In this document: positions 20,545 through 31,560 of the stretch, piece by piece
How the letters are laid out: every line of letters begins with the position of its first letter
Position numbering within the stretch: the stretch's first letter is position 1
DNA from: Panulirus ornatus
Taxonomy: Eukaryota > Arthropoda > Malacostraca > Decapoda > Palinuridae
Length of the DNA: 64,000 nucleotides
Direction: 5' to 3'
Assembly (NCBI RefSeq): GCF_036320965.1
Contig: NC_092279.1
Coordinates: 13,972,161 to 14,036,160 of the forward strand
Position numbers and translations under genes: made by a program
Notes under the pieces: generated by a model
The model's input: only the letters and a program-made list of their open reading frames with translations
The model's database searches: none
What the model was told of the DNA's origin: nothing

Positions 20545-21917
20545 TGTATCTGACAAGTTGTATGGGAAAATTGTGATTGAAAAGTATAAGATACTGATGA
20601 TTGAAAGGGTGAAATGCAAAGAGCATCAGATTGGAGAGAAACAATGTGGTTTCAGGAATGGTGGACGATGTATGGCTCAAGTGTTTGCGTAAAATAATGT
20701 GTGCGAGAAATACTTCAAGAAACAAAAGGATTTGTTTGTGGCATTTATGGATATGGAGTAAGCACATGCGAGGGTTGATAGGTATTCTTTGTTTAAGGCC
20801 TAATTAGAAATCAAGAATTTGTGTGCGAGTAGATGGGGAGAGTGGGTGTTTCCGGGTGAAAGTTCGTCTGCGGCAGGGATGCGTGATGTCACTATGGGTC
20901 CTAATTTGTTTATGGATGGGGTGGTGAGGAAAGTAAATAAAAGGAGAGAGAGGCGGGTATGTAGTCCGTAGAGGGTGGGGGGGTGGGAAGTGAGTCAATT
21001 TATTGATGACACCGGACTGATGGCAGATTCAAGTAAGAAATTGCGCAAGTTGTTGTCTGAGTTTGGGAGTGTGTGGAAAGGAGGAAATTGAAAGTAAATG
21101 TGACAAAAGAAAAAAGGTTATTAGGTTTAGCAGGGCAGAGGGACAGGTTAGCTAGGTCTGAGTTTGAATGGAGAAAATTTGGAGGATGTGAAGTGTTTTA
21201 GATACGTGGGAACCTTGAAAGCGGAAGTGAGTCACAGGGTGTGTGAGGGGGTGAAGGTTCTGGGATGGAGAATGTATGGAAAGAGAGGTCGTTACCCGGG
21301 AGGGCAAAAATGGTTATGTTTGAGAGTATAATAGTCGCAACGATGTGTGACTGCGAGTCATAGGTTGCATATGAGGATGTGCGGAGGAGGGTGGATGTGT
21401 TGGAAATGAAATGTCTGAGGATGCATGTGGTGTGAGATGGTTTGATCAAGTAAGTATTGAAAGGATAAGAGAGAGGTATAGTAACAAGAGTGTAGTTAAG
21501 ATAGCTGAAGAGGTGTGTGCTGAATTGACTTGAACATGAGAATGAGTAAGGAGAGATTGACAGAGGATATATGGGTCAGAAGTGGAAGGGACAAGAAGAG
21601 CGAGACCAAAATGAAAATGGAAGGATGTAGTGAACAATATTTTGATTGCTCGGGGCCTGAACATGCTGGAAGGAATAGGGGTGAAAGGGCTGTGCATGGA
21701 ATGCAGAGAATTGGAGCGATGTAGCATTCAGGGGGCGACGTGGTCACATTGAACTGAACCATGGCATTTGAAGCAGGTGGGGGAAACCACTGAGAGGTCT
21801 TTAGGGCCTGGTTGTGGATAGGGAGCTGTGGTTTCGATGCGTTATACATGACAGAGGATGCATCTGCTCTTGGCGCTACCTCCCAGACACGGGAAACTGC
21901 GAACAAGTACGGAAAAA

Positions 21918-21920
<3 letters not shown>
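20545..21920 (+). mobile_element. Decayed RTE-like LINE, copy G
   Basis: Plus-strand relic covering most of the reverse transcriptase and the C-terminal part, with many stops and frameshifts. Recognisable pieces are GFRNGGRC, VAFMDME (motif A), VRLRQGC, FIDDTGLMADS (FADD motif decayed), CFRYVG, WFDQVS and LTEDIWV. It ends in a 3' tail with GGCGCTACCTCCCAGACACG and then (AT)n at 21921-21983. It lies in the putative intron after 20214. Confidence 0.85.

Positions 21921-21983
<63 letters not shown>
21921..21983. repeat. (AT)n microsatellite, tail of LINE copy G
   Basis: About 63 bp of AT repeats directly after the LINE 3' motif. Confidence 0.95.
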
Positions 21984-21986
<3 letters not shown>

Positions 21987-22642
21987 CATTTGTGCAAAAC
22001 ATAAACATCCATCGAGAAAAACTTGCAGGTAAAGGAAGAAGAAATGGTATGTTTACATAAAACCAAGAAAAAATTGATAAAAACAAATAGCAGCAACTAA
22101 AAGATAAAATATTTGACATAATAGACAGCATGCCTATTAAAGTGCAGTACAAAATCAAATATTAACCTTTACTGAACATACCTTTATGAAACAGTAAACT
22201 GTACAGTATTTATCAACCTGTAAGTGTTTATGAATATGTAATACCTATAAATGTTTTCCAGAAAACGTATCATCAACTTTGTGGACTTTATTTTTCCTTT
22301 CTTTGTTTGTGAGATGTCTATCCTTATTTCGTATTTTCAAATGATGAAAATCGCTTTACTTTCTAGGAAGGTGAAGAACACCAACTTGTTGGGTGTCAAA
22401 GCTATTTACTTAATGTATTTATTTATGTACTTATGAGGCTTTCAGAGGTGTTGAACATATTGGATAGCATGATCATCAGCTTTGGGAAATGAAAAGAAAG
22501 GCTTTATTGTGGGATGAGAGACTTTGGGTATTTATGAAAATCCCAGTAAGGTGACAAGTAAAGCATTCCTTTTTATGGTTAAGGGATTAATTCAGAAGTG
22601 GAAATAAGTTTTGGAATTTTTTTTAGTAGGACCCATGGGTAA

Positions 22643-22746
22643 TTATATTTCAAATGCAGTCCTTGAGGTTGCTGTCTGTAAAGCGCAGGAAACTTGGTTT
22701 AGATTCCTCAAGTTGCTTGGCATAAGCATAGAAAATCCCATATTTT
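22643..22746 (-). CDS. Candidate terminal exon of an unidentified minus-strand gene
   Basis: Acceptor CTTGCCTTATTCACAG precedes an open stretch that ends in TAA at 22645-22643. Entered at phase 1 from the donor at 22995 it reads E-NMGFSMLMPSNLRNLNQVS... and ends TSRTAFEI-stop. An AATAAA signal lies on the minus strand at about 22508-22503, roughly 140 nt downstream. I do not recognise the protein. A second frame of the same exon is also open (ending SNLKDCI), so the phase is inferred from the join. Lies inside the putative intron of the plus-strand gene. Confidence 0.35.
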
Positions 22747-22994
22747 CTGTGAATAAGGCAAGTACACTTTTTTATTCTCTGTTGTTATTAAAACGATATT
22801 ATGCTTTGACATATTTGAGTCAATCCGTTCATGATTATATTTCAAAGGCAATATATGACATTCAAAATATAATAATGAAAATGTAGTGGCTCAAACATGT
22901 CAGTTTATGACACTAACTTGAATCTGATTGTATTAATGGAATAATTCCCACCAATAGAATTTAAATATTATTTCATTGTTCTATGGTATACTAC

Positions 22995-23097
22995 CTGCAC
23001 AAAATACTGGGACAGTTGTGTCTGGGAGAGTTGATGTTTGCTGGACTGTGATTCCAACATCTGCAGTGGAATAATGAGGTTTATAAGTATGTCCATT
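22995..23097 (-). CDS. Candidate internal exon joined in phase to 22643-22746
   Basis: Acceptor ATGCCAG (or GTATAG 11 nt earlier, in the same frame) and donor GCAG|GTAGTA. It encodes NGHTYKPHYSTADVGITVQQ, then a Ser/Thr/Pro-rich TSTLPDTTVPVFCA, leaving at phase 1, which fits the next exon. Ser/Thr-rich coding-like patches on the same strand at about 23330-23430, 23560-23650 and 23915-24003 could be further exons, but their splice sites are weak. No family recognised; low-complexity composition makes a false positive possible. Confidence 0.3.
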
Positions 23098-23180
23098 CTG
23101 GCATGAATCTATACCCATACAAGGAAAATAGAAAGCAAAAATGTTGATGTGGCAGAGTAATACCATATTCTTTGAGTAAT

Positions 23181-23184
<4 letters not shown>

Positions 23185-23227
<43 letters not shown>
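23185..23227. repeat. (AT)n microsatellite
   Basis: About 43 bp of AT repeats. Confidence 0.95.
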
Positions 23228-23229
<2 letters not shown>

Positions 23230-24041
23230 ATCTGTGAAACAATATTGTTCTTTGATGTTTAGCTTTTAAAACTAAAAACCCTGATACCAAACTAAATAAG
23301 TTACTCTCTAATTTTAGCATTAATTATACGTACAAAACTAGGCATGATTCTTGGAGGAGGACGCTACTTGTGTGGCTGCTGGTGCCCTCAATGACAGAAT
23401 CTATATCACAGTCTGCAGTACTGGAGTTTCTATTATTTATTGTGCATCAGTGATATATTGTTACTTTTGCATTCTGTGTGATTCTTTTTTCAGACAACTA
23501 CGAAAATGACATTTGTCAGTACTGTAGTAGGTTACATTGTTTATGGATAAGAGACCTAGTAAAAGATAAATGTAGCTGTTGTCGCTGAAGGAGGTAGGTG
23601 GTTCAGCTGGTGAGAACATGGTGATCTCAACAGATCCAGGAATAGACGTATGTTAACATGCAAAATATCCACAACCACTTAATTGTCATATTGTCGTTAA
23701 TTGTTGGTGGAAGTCAAGATTTTAGTGCTCATGATTTCAGAGTTAGTTTAATTTTTGGAAGTAATATGATTACCAATGGCTTTGAGTGTCTGAACAGTTT
23801 TTAGCATTGGTATGTTAATATATTGTCTGAACAAAATTCTGTATCGTGAAAATTCATCTCTCAGTTCAGTATAGAAATAAAAAGAAAAGAACGTAGGTAA
23901 CCCTCTGGAGTGTGTCTGTCTGTTTGAAGTGGCTCTGTTGTTTCCAGTAGTTCGTGGGATGGCTGGCTGCACTCCTAAATTCACCCTTGGTATCTGTAGA
24001 ATCAACACATTGCTCTGAAATTTATAGCATTTTACTGTAAG

Positions 24042-24044
<3 letters not shown>

Positions 24045-24116
<72 letters not shown>
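24045..24116. repeat. (AT)n microsatellite
   Basis: About 72 bp of AT repeats. Confidence 0.95.
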
Positions 24117-24118
<2 letters not shown>

Positions 24119-24244
24119 TGGAGAGTTTAGAGTGAATGAGTGAGTGTTGAATGAAGTGTCTTCCGTGGCTGGGGTTCGGTTCCTCCCGGCGGCGGATGAG
24201 TCACTGGTGGTCTGGTTACGGCCTCCCCTCCCAGCTGTTGCTTG

Positions 24245-24500
24245 TTTCCCTCGTTCTCACTCCCGACAAACCTCTCGTGACCCTCTGCTTCCCATTGCCA
24301 GTCCTCTGGTTGTTCTCATCAGTCCCCCTTCCCTAGACATAGATACGTTCCCCTCGTCTCCACTCCCGACAAGTGTTGTGACCCCTCCCTCCCATTTCCA
24401 ACTCTCTGGTTGCTCTCCTCTTTTCCCCTCCTCCCAGAACATTCCCCTCTCCAGCCCTCGACCCTCTCGGTTGTTCCCCTCGTTGCCACCCCAGACGTAC
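24245..24500 (+). repeat. Pyrimidine-rich degenerate repeat, ~105-125 bp unit
   Basis: CCCTCGTTCTCACTCCCGAC, CCCCTCGTCTCCACTCCCGA and CCCCTCGTTGCCACCCCAGA recur at about 24248, 24351 and 24477, the first two each followed by CTCTGGTTGYTCTC. The Pro/Ser-rich open frames through this stretch reflect the repeat. Confidence 0.55.
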
Positions 24501-25375
24501 GCATGTCACCGTATCCCTCAGATCCTGCCGTGGTTCTCTTCATTCATGCTGCCAAGGTACCTGCCAAGTTTCGCTTTTCCCTCCCATTCTCCTTCCACCC
24601 TTACATTACTTCCCTTCTTCCTTTCCTGTCAGTGGAACACATTTTTTGTTACCCTTCAGCTTTGGCAGTAGTTCAGGCAATTATTGTAATGTGTTTCTTC
24701 GTAGCTATCGGCGGGGCCGGCGGCTTCGGCTTCCTCTTGGCGTTCTTGTAAAAGTTGTCGTGGTTACTTGAGAGTTGCAGAACGTTCCGCTAGATTCTGG
24801 TTATACCGTAAGGTAAGTACATGGGTTAAGTTTTAGATGTTCCTCAGTCGCTATCTTACTCATAGCTGTTGTCCCAAACTTGTAATTTTAATGGGAACCA
24901 CGTCATGCGATTTTTTTTTTCTTAAGCTGCTCTTGCACGTAATGCCGTGTTTCGTTCACTGCCATGCGTCATTCATTGGACGATCATATTGTGTGCTTGG
25001 TACACTCCGCCCCGCCCAGTGCACAGCCCCGGGTAACGGAGAGTTAATGCACCGCCGACATACACGCCACCGTTTACGAGGGGGAGGGGCCTCAGGGATT
25101 CTTCCCCAGCATAGTAAAGGGGCCGTGTGGCAGGAACGGCACTGCTGCTCTCCGTGGTGTGAAGGGTATTGCTGCCTTGCATTTATATTGTAAGGGTCTT
25201 CCTTGTGCTCTTTCCTATGGAGTAGATGGCCTTCGGTGTTCGTTCCTATTTGGATGTCAGGTGGTCCACCATGTCCCCTGTCGTGTGAGGGGAGGGCTGA
25301 CGTCTCCTGGTGTCTAGATGTCTCTAAGGGTTCCCCGTAGAATGATGGAGACTACAGTGTTTCCCAAGCGGCGGA

Positions 25376-25470
25376 GGGTGGGGCCTGGCGCAGTGGCGAG
25401 GGAATCGCTCGGGACCCATCACCAGCTGGGACAGGCAGGGTTCGAGGCCTCCTGGCAGGGAATTCTATAT
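25376..25470 (+). mobile_element. tRNA-derived SINE (A and B boxes intact)
   Basis: Perfect A box TGGCGCAGTGG at 25386-25396 and perfect B box GGGTTCGAGGCC at 25438-25449, about 45 bp apart as in tRNA genes. The flanking arms do not pair into an acceptor stem, so this is a tRNA-like SINE head and not a tRNA gene. The body may extend to the T15 tract at 25497-25511. Confidence 0.65.
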
Positions 25471-25511
25471 CTTGATGGTGCGGCGTCTTTACCTGCTTTT
25501 TTTTTTTTTTA

Positions 25512-26719
25512 TGTCCGTCGATGACCCTGGTATTGCCATGTTGGTGAGTAGCAGCAGGCAACAGCATTCAGGAGCAGCACACAACATAACACGGAGTGAT
25601 AGCGAACATCAGTTTTATTGGCCGGTAATTACTATTGATGTTTCGCGCCCTCCCATGGACGCGAGCACGTGTTTATTGAACTACGGCATCACTTGTAATG
25701 GGTCCTGGGGTCCCTGTTAATATTGGTCCGTAATCCGGCTTCCGCTGAGCCTTGCAGAGCGACACAGCCTATGTTGCCTTTATCGGGAATGCCGATTAGA
25801 ATATACATGTTCCGAATGGGACGCGAAATTAAGACGCTGGTATTAAACCCTTGCTGCATATTTTTTATTAAGCAAAGAAACAGCGTGTGATGGTCATTAG
25901 CTGCATTAGATTGTAAAAAGGAGCGCGTCATCCAGCCGGTCGGCACGTCCACAATCAAATGTAGTTCTCCATCATTAATAACTCGGCGACCCTTGGATAT
26001 GAGGGCTGCCTTTGACCTGACTCATCAGGTTCAGGGTAAAGGCAAAGGGAAGAGGTATTCTGCCAGTGTTCGGTTACGTGGGAAGTTGGCAGGTATTGGT
26101 GCTTAGTGATGGTTTTTCAGTACAGTAAAGCAAGAATATATATTTAGGGATAAACGCCAGCAGTATATTCATCATCTTTAAGACTGGGGCATATTTATGT
26201 TCCTAAACATAAACTTTACCGAAAGTTGGTCATTTTTTATAATCACCGTCGAAATAGAATTTGTAACTTTTTCCCATCGTTTCCGATGTTTAAAATATGA
26301 CGCGTGTGGAAAACGAGTGAAAATCAATCAAACGCCCAGTCTTAGCATTAATAGCCTGGGCACACATCCTGGAAATCTTCGAATAACATTAAAATTCAAG
26401 TTGATTCACCGGGAAGAAATGAAAAGAAGAGCATCTGCAAGCATGACTTTAATATACGCTTCCCGGTATCATTGCAGAATACTCGAAAGGGATTTCGATG
26501 ACCATACGATTTGCAGGACTACGGCCTTCTTAACTTGACTCGATCAGTAGTCACTGTATTTCCTCTAGAATATTGTATTTTGTTTATGAATGAAGATAAG
26601 ACGATTATGAAAGGGATAACGTACACAGAGATGGCCTTACCCGCCTCAGGTGTATTCATCATCATCCAGCTCTGGGATCAGTTTATCTGGCAAAATTACT
26701 AGGATAGAAAGCTTTCCTG

Positions 26720-26720
<1 letters not shown>
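25512..26720. other. No gene recognised
   Basis: A plus-strand open frame at 26197-26538 has no motif I recognise. No splice-supported exon stands out. Confidence 0.5.

Positions 26721-26721
<1 letters not shown>

Positions 26722-26766
<45 letters not shown>
26722..26766. repeat. (AT)n microsatellite
   Basis: About 45 bp of AT repeats. A 25-bp direct duplication (GAGATATACTCAAATCGGAG) lies downstream at 26940-26988. Confidence 0.95.
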
Positions 26767-26773
<7 letters not shown>

Positions 26774-27278
26774 CACACTGACCCAGAAGTTCTTCTATCG
26801 TTATGAGGCTCCAGCAGCACTCGACAAGATTTAAGCCTTAAAAGGATTTAAGAAAGAAAAGATGGACAAGTTGCACTGGATGTGGGACAGGAGACTTGCA
26901 AACCAGCGTCATGTGATAGTCTGGTTCACTATGTTGTTATATGAGATATACTCAAATCGGAGTTATACGAGATATACTCAAATCGGAGGCAGCACAATAG
27001 TAAAGGTAGTTTCTAGAAGTTAACATACAGCGTGGGTATGGGTTTAGCTGATGCTTCGGCAGAGATAACGGATGGCTGGGTATCGTAAGGTATCGTGGGA
27101 TATCTTACTCCAGAATGTACTCAGAAGTGGCAAGTAACAGCACCTGTAGCCGGTGAGGCAGCGTTTGCTGTCGGACGCGTCCGGCAGGCTCTGTTGGTTC
27201 ATGTTATGGTTAAGTGTAAGCAGAGGCCTTTGGCCCGCTATAGTCCGTGGCCAGATGTAAACAGTTTATTTGACTGAG

Positions 27279-27365
27279 GTTTCTTACATCACTCGGGCGC
27301 CGGTTGTTCTTGAGCACCCCACCACACTCTACCTGCTGGGCCAGGGCGAGGACACGGGCGACGCG
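27279..27365 (+). CDS. Candidate internal exon, unidentified gene
   Basis: Donor GACGCG|GTGAGT is excellent. The upstream acceptor is either TTGACTGAG|GTT (phase 0) or AAACAG 14 nt earlier in the same frame. It encodes VSYITRAPVVLEHPTTLYLL, then GQGEDTGDA, a GC-rich, coding-like stretch unlike its AT-rich surroundings. I do not recognise the family. It could belong to the plus-strand gene starting at 20180, though the phases need an intervening exon. Confidence 0.35.
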
Positions 27366-28935
27366 GTGAGTCATGGCTTGGATTTGCTATGTAGATATAT
27401 AGCTTTGTCTCTGGACCTGTTTCCCCTGAGAGGTGGCTTAAGGGATGTACTAGCTTGGCTTCTTTGCTTTGAGTTATTCTTAGGGACCAGTATAACTCAT
27501 TTGTTATAGGAGGGGAATGTATCTGTTGAGTGAGGAAGTGCTTTTGTTATAATGAGTTGCTGGGGGTCGGGAGAGTTGTAGGGTGTATAGGAAGGGGAGG
27601 AGTGACCTTGAGCAAAGTGACCTTGGTGACCCAGGATGTGGGCGATCAACCAACCAGCCCTACCTGGCCAGGTAGAGTGTTGTACCTACCATTCCCGCCC
27701 GCCACACCACACCACCCGAACCCAGGACAACTCATGTTTTTTCATTTGAAACGCGAATGTAATAGGTGTGCGAGACGTCAATTCTGTATTTACTGTGCCG
27801 ACTTGTTTGAGAATTTCGTATCAAAAGCAAGTGGCTTTATTAGGTATATTATTAGCGTACATTAAACCTGTCAGAAGCGTGAACAAAATGGCACAGCGAA
27901 TATTTGTACCGAGTGTTTCTGCAGTAGAATGGCTCGTTCTTTTTACGTTGACTCTCGGTTTGTTAAACTAAGTAGGTAACCCATGACAACATGGTTTCAG
28001 GACAGGAAGATCTTGCTTTTTCCACTGTGCGCACTATATGTGTGTTGATACAAAATGGTCACATTAGTCAAATGCTTTTGCAAAGCCTGTGTAAATCACA
28101 TCGGCATTTTGTTTGTTCTACAGAGCATTAACAGTCTTATCATGGTGACTAAGCTGTTGGGAGAGGCAAGATTTTTCTGTCCTGAAACCATGTTGTCATG
28201 GATTACGCAGATAGTTTATTTCCATGAATTTGGTCGGGTTGATGTGAGATATTTTGTGCATTGTATCGCTTCTCGATGATGCCGTCGTTATGACATAAAC
28301 ATAACTGACGATGTAAAATCGTAGTGTCGTGTGCAGTAAGTGAAAGTGTATCTGGCCGTGTTTAAGCCATTTACCGCTGTTAGTAATGGAGATAATTTAT
28401 CGTAAATGTCGCGGGTAAACCCATACTCACTCTTTTCGTAGCGGACGCGCAGGTTAACTCATCGTTTTGGCAAGGCTGCCAGTTTATGGCCAAGTCAAAT
28501 ATTATTCAAGAAATGACTTAGAAACAAGATTTTAAATGTTCTGCTTTAGGAGAGCACCGGTAGGTGACTCATTTAACTTTAAGATTCTCCTGTCTTCAGT
28601 TGTTGGTCCATTACACAAAAGATTAAAAGTCGACCAAGAATATAATACTTCTCCCACATTTGGGGAGTTTCAGCTCCGGGTATTTACATGAGAGAGTCGA
28701 GTCCTAAGGAATCCGGCTTTATCAACTCTTCTTCCACTCTCACATCAAAACCTGACCCACTTGCCTTACGCCGCTATCTCCTCCCCCCCCCCTCCCGTGT
28801 ATACTTGTGTGTTTGTTCCAGTGAGCTGGTTCTGGTTCGTGTGTGCCTTCGCCATTAGCTAGACCACGTAAATAACTGACGTGTCTTATGATGTCTTGTT
28901 TCTTTTCCACTACCTCTTAACTTTGGAAACTTTAG
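27366..28935. other. No gene recognised
   Basis: Unique-looking DNA; no supported exon or repeat. A minus-strand patch ending in GTGAGT near 28433 is open but has no good acceptor. Confidence 0.5.
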
Positions 28936-28936
28936 A

Positions 28937-29312
28937 AGTATATATATATATATATATATATACAAACCTCCAACAGTCAGGATCGAACCCGGACCCCTGT
29001 GCAACAGGCGGGAGCGCTGCAGCTAGGCTATGTTCGCCCCTAATAGGGAAATGACTTCGAATACTAAGTCATCGATTACCCTTCTCACGTTGGTGAGTAA
29101 CGGGGTTTACACCGGTCATTCCCATCAGGCTCCCGTCAGGTGTAGACCCCGTTGCTCACCAACGTGAGACGAAGGGTATTCGAGTGTATGGTATTCGAAT
29201 AGTCATTTCTCTATTAGGGGCGATCGTAGTCTAGCGGTAGCGCTCCCGCCTGTTGCACAGGGGCCCGGGTTCGATCCTGGCTGTTGGAGGTTTGTATATG
29301 TATATATATAAA
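28937..29312. mobile_element. Large inverted repeat: two tRNA-derived SINEs head to head
   Basis: Two arms of about 170 bp separated by a ~20-bp centre (about 29116-29136). Left arm, minus strand, 28937-29115; right arm, plus strand, 29137-29312. Each arm has the order: GTAGACCCCGTTGCTCACCA, GAAGGGTA, a CATTTCTCTATTAGGGGCGA block, a tRNA-like segment (A box TAGTCTAGCGGTAGCG, then CTCCCGCCTGTTGCACAGG, B box GGGTTCGATCC), GGAGGTTTGTATAT and an (AT)n tail. The tRNA-like ends do not form a full cloverleaf. The arms differ by several substitutions and small indels. Confidence 0.88.
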
Positions 29313-29339
29313 TATATGTATATATTATATGTATTTCCT

Positions 29340-29530
29340 GCCCCTGTTCGCCTTTTCTCGCGGGAGATACGTAAACAGATTAATAAATATTGAGAAAAAA
29401 TCCTCGCTTGGCACCTTCCTCTGTTCCGTCATTTAGAAAGTAATACAAGAGGGGAGGATTTCCGGCCTCCACTCCTTTTAGTCACCTTGTACGACACGCA
29501 GGAGACATGTGTACAGTATGCTGTCTCTCC
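29340..29530 (+). mobile_element. SINE-like repeat, copy S10 (decayed)
   Basis: Recognisable TCTCGCGGGAGATACG, TCCTCGCTTGGCACCTTCC, AGGGGAGGATTTCCGGCC and GTCACCTTGTACGACACGC blocks at reduced identity; part of the 5' block is deleted. Confidence 0.75.
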
Positions 29531-29785
29531 TTAACACAGTGCCCGAAAGTTTATACTGTGTTGGTTCGGATGGGTGGGGAGGGGTGTTATCTCCCTCTTG
29601 TGAATATTGGTAACACAAAAAGTAATTATGTAAGTGAATGATGGCACATTCTAGTGACATCTCAGGGGAAAGATATCCAGCTAAACTTTTTTTCCTAGGT
29701 TTGTTAAAGCGTATTTCCTTAAAAGGGGATTGTAGTTTGGATATGTTCACTTTAGGGATGCCATATCCCCTCACTTAAAGCCCTG

Positions 29786-29787
29786 CA

Positions 29788-29848
<61 letters not shown>

Positions 29849-29856
29849 TTTTTTTT
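29786..29856. repeat. (AT)n followed by T26
   Basis: AT repeats then a long T run, directly 5' of copy S11. Confidence 0.95.
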
Positions 29857-30072
29857 CTTTTAAACTATTTGCCATTTCCCGCGTTAGCGAGGTAGCGTTA
29901 AGAACAGAGGCCTGGGCCTTTTTTGGAATATCCTCACCTGGCCCCCTTTGTTCCTTCTTTTGGAAAATTAAAGAGGAGAGGATTTCCAGCCCCCCGCTCC
30001 CTCCCCTTTTAGTCGCCTTCTACGACACGCAGGGAATACGTGGGAAGTATTCTTAATCCCCTATCCCCAGGG

Positions 30073-30075
<3 letters not shown>
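29857..30075 (+). mobile_element. SINE-like repeat, copy S11
   Basis: Full-length, very well preserved, almost identical to S8; (AT)n plus T-run on the 5' side and (AT)n at 30076-30147 on the 3' side. Confidence 0.94.

Positions 30076-30147
<72 letters not shown>
30076..30147. repeat. (AT)n microsatellite, tail of S11
   Basis: About 72 bp of AT repeats. Confidence 0.95.
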
Positions 30148-30149
<2 letters not shown>

Positions 30150-30575
30150 TTGTCTGGCCTGGACAAGGGCATTTGTCCTCGACAAACCTTTGACAGAAAA
30201 GAAAAAAAAAATAGAAGACGGAAAGTGTGTATGATTATTGACGGATGTTGATGATTAGTTGCCTTCAACATAAAAGAAAATAATCACCGAGTCTCTCGAC
30301 TAATTCCCAAGACTTAGACGTACATCACTGGTACACACGCACGTCGAATTCTGCATAGTACTTATTGTTCCTGTGAGAGCGTATTTGTCAGTTAGTCTCG
30401 TCAAGCTCCGGGAGTGTGTGTGTGTCACTGATCGATATAGTGAGCTTTTAGACTAACTGGTTACAGTCGTCGTCAATACGTTATTCTTTGGGACTTACAG
30501 ACCTACTGTGGTGGTAAGGATCATTCAGGGGACGGCGTCTCGTACGATTGGGTTGTTTTGATCGATTATACTCAC

Positions 30576-30659
30576 CCAAAGGGAAGCGCTCGCGGCCGTA
30601 GCCTTGTCTGTTTCCTAGGTTGTGGTGAGCGAAGATGAACTGACCAAAGACTTCATTAT
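30576..30659 (-). CDS. Candidate internal exon, unidentified protein
   Basis: 84-nt stretch between acceptor TTCCTTATTAG and donor TTTGG|GTGAGT on the minus strand. In the frame entered at phase 1 it reads NEVFGQFIFAHHNLGNRQGY, then GRERFPL. The frame stays open past the donor for over 30 codons and lacks a start codon, as expected for an internal exon. No family recognised. No neighbouring exon with matching phase was found, so chance remains possible. Confidence 0.3.
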
Positions 30660-30839
30660 CTAATAAGGAATTGTGTTAGCTGGTTGTGGTGAGTCGTTAT
30701 CAGCGACCGTTATCAGGAAAGCAAGATGTGATTTCTTATCTCTCCGGAAGATTAATCATTTTGTATTGCTCACCTGGACTTCTTTACCAGTCCGTCCTGG
30801 TGAGAGCTCTACTAAATCCTCATTACTTCCCTTGTTCCT

Positions 30840-30843
<4 letters not shown>

Positions 30844-30917
<74 letters not shown>
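30844..30917. repeat. (AT)n microsatellite
   Basis: About 74 bp of AT repeats. Confidence 0.95.
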
Positions 30918-30919
<2 letters not shown>

Positions 30920-31319
30920 CATTATGAGCTTTTAAGCTTTATTGTTTAGCTCTCTTTCCTGTTCGTCAACAAATTATCTTCACTTTGCTACTTATATAAT
31001 GTCGTGCCCCATCCTCCCGTAAGTCGTTGCACCTACCCATTCCTTCATGCCTCAGTCTTCGTATGTGTGTCGAACATCCCGTTCGATGAACTGTGAACAG
31101 TGAATGCACTTGTTGGCTGTACTACAGCGTAAGCACGTGAGGAAGAAATACATTCGAAAAAATCCTTTGGCCTGAGTTGGTGTACTGTCTGAAGATGGAG
31201 TTTGATGCTGTGTTAACAAAGCTGAATGCAGTGACCGTGCGAAAGCTGTAGTTTTTGAAATTGTCAAATCTCTTTATAGCCATGTGGTCAAACTGTTGTT
31301 GGTGCTTGTTCATTCTCTC

Positions 31320-31560
31320 TGGGGACTAGAGGGAGAGAATGCTGTCCATGTATCCCTGGCGTGGAATACAGGGAGTGATGTTGTCTTTGAGCTCAACCAG
31401 GACGTATGAAATGGTCGGGCGGAGACCAGTATAAGCTTGACTTTGAATAGAGTTTTGGTGCATTATGAGTAGAGAGGGTATGAGAACAAATGCGACCTAT
31501 CTTCGTCTGGCCGTGGCGCTACCTCGCTACGAAGGAAACAGCGAAGAAGTATTTTATATG
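31320..31560 (+). mobile_element. Decayed LINE 3' UTR, copy I
   Basis: Relic of the LINE 3' end: TACAGGGAGTGATGTTGTC, GAAATGGTCGGGCGGAGACC and the terminal GGCGCTACCTCGCTACGAAG motif before CAGCGAAGAAGTATTTT. Little or no coding sequence remains. A short inverted repeat (ATTCTCTC...GAGAGAAT) sits at its 5' side. Confidence 0.65.

Noticed and set aside
24144..24671. 175-codon Pro/Ser-rich plus-strand frame
   Set aside because: Follows a pyrimidine-rich degenerate repeat; composition explains the open frame.
24705..24812. Plus-strand exon candidate between TTTCTTCGTAG and AAG|GTAAGT
   Set aside because: Splice sites are good, but joined to the phase-2 end at 20214 it soon meets a stop, and no frame looks coding; it might be a non-coding exon.
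25376..25470. A tRNA gene on the plus strand
   Set aside because: Perfect promoter boxes but no acceptor stem; better explained as a tRNA-derived SINE.
28433..28500. Minus-strand exon candidate ending in GTGAGT (CQNDELTCASATKR)
   Set aside because: No acceptable acceptor upstream; open stretch too short to support alone.
29217..29290. A tRNA gene (A and B boxes, GTTGCAC anticodon-like loop)
   Set aside because: The acceptor arms do not pair and the same sequence sits in an inverted partner copy; it is a SINE head.
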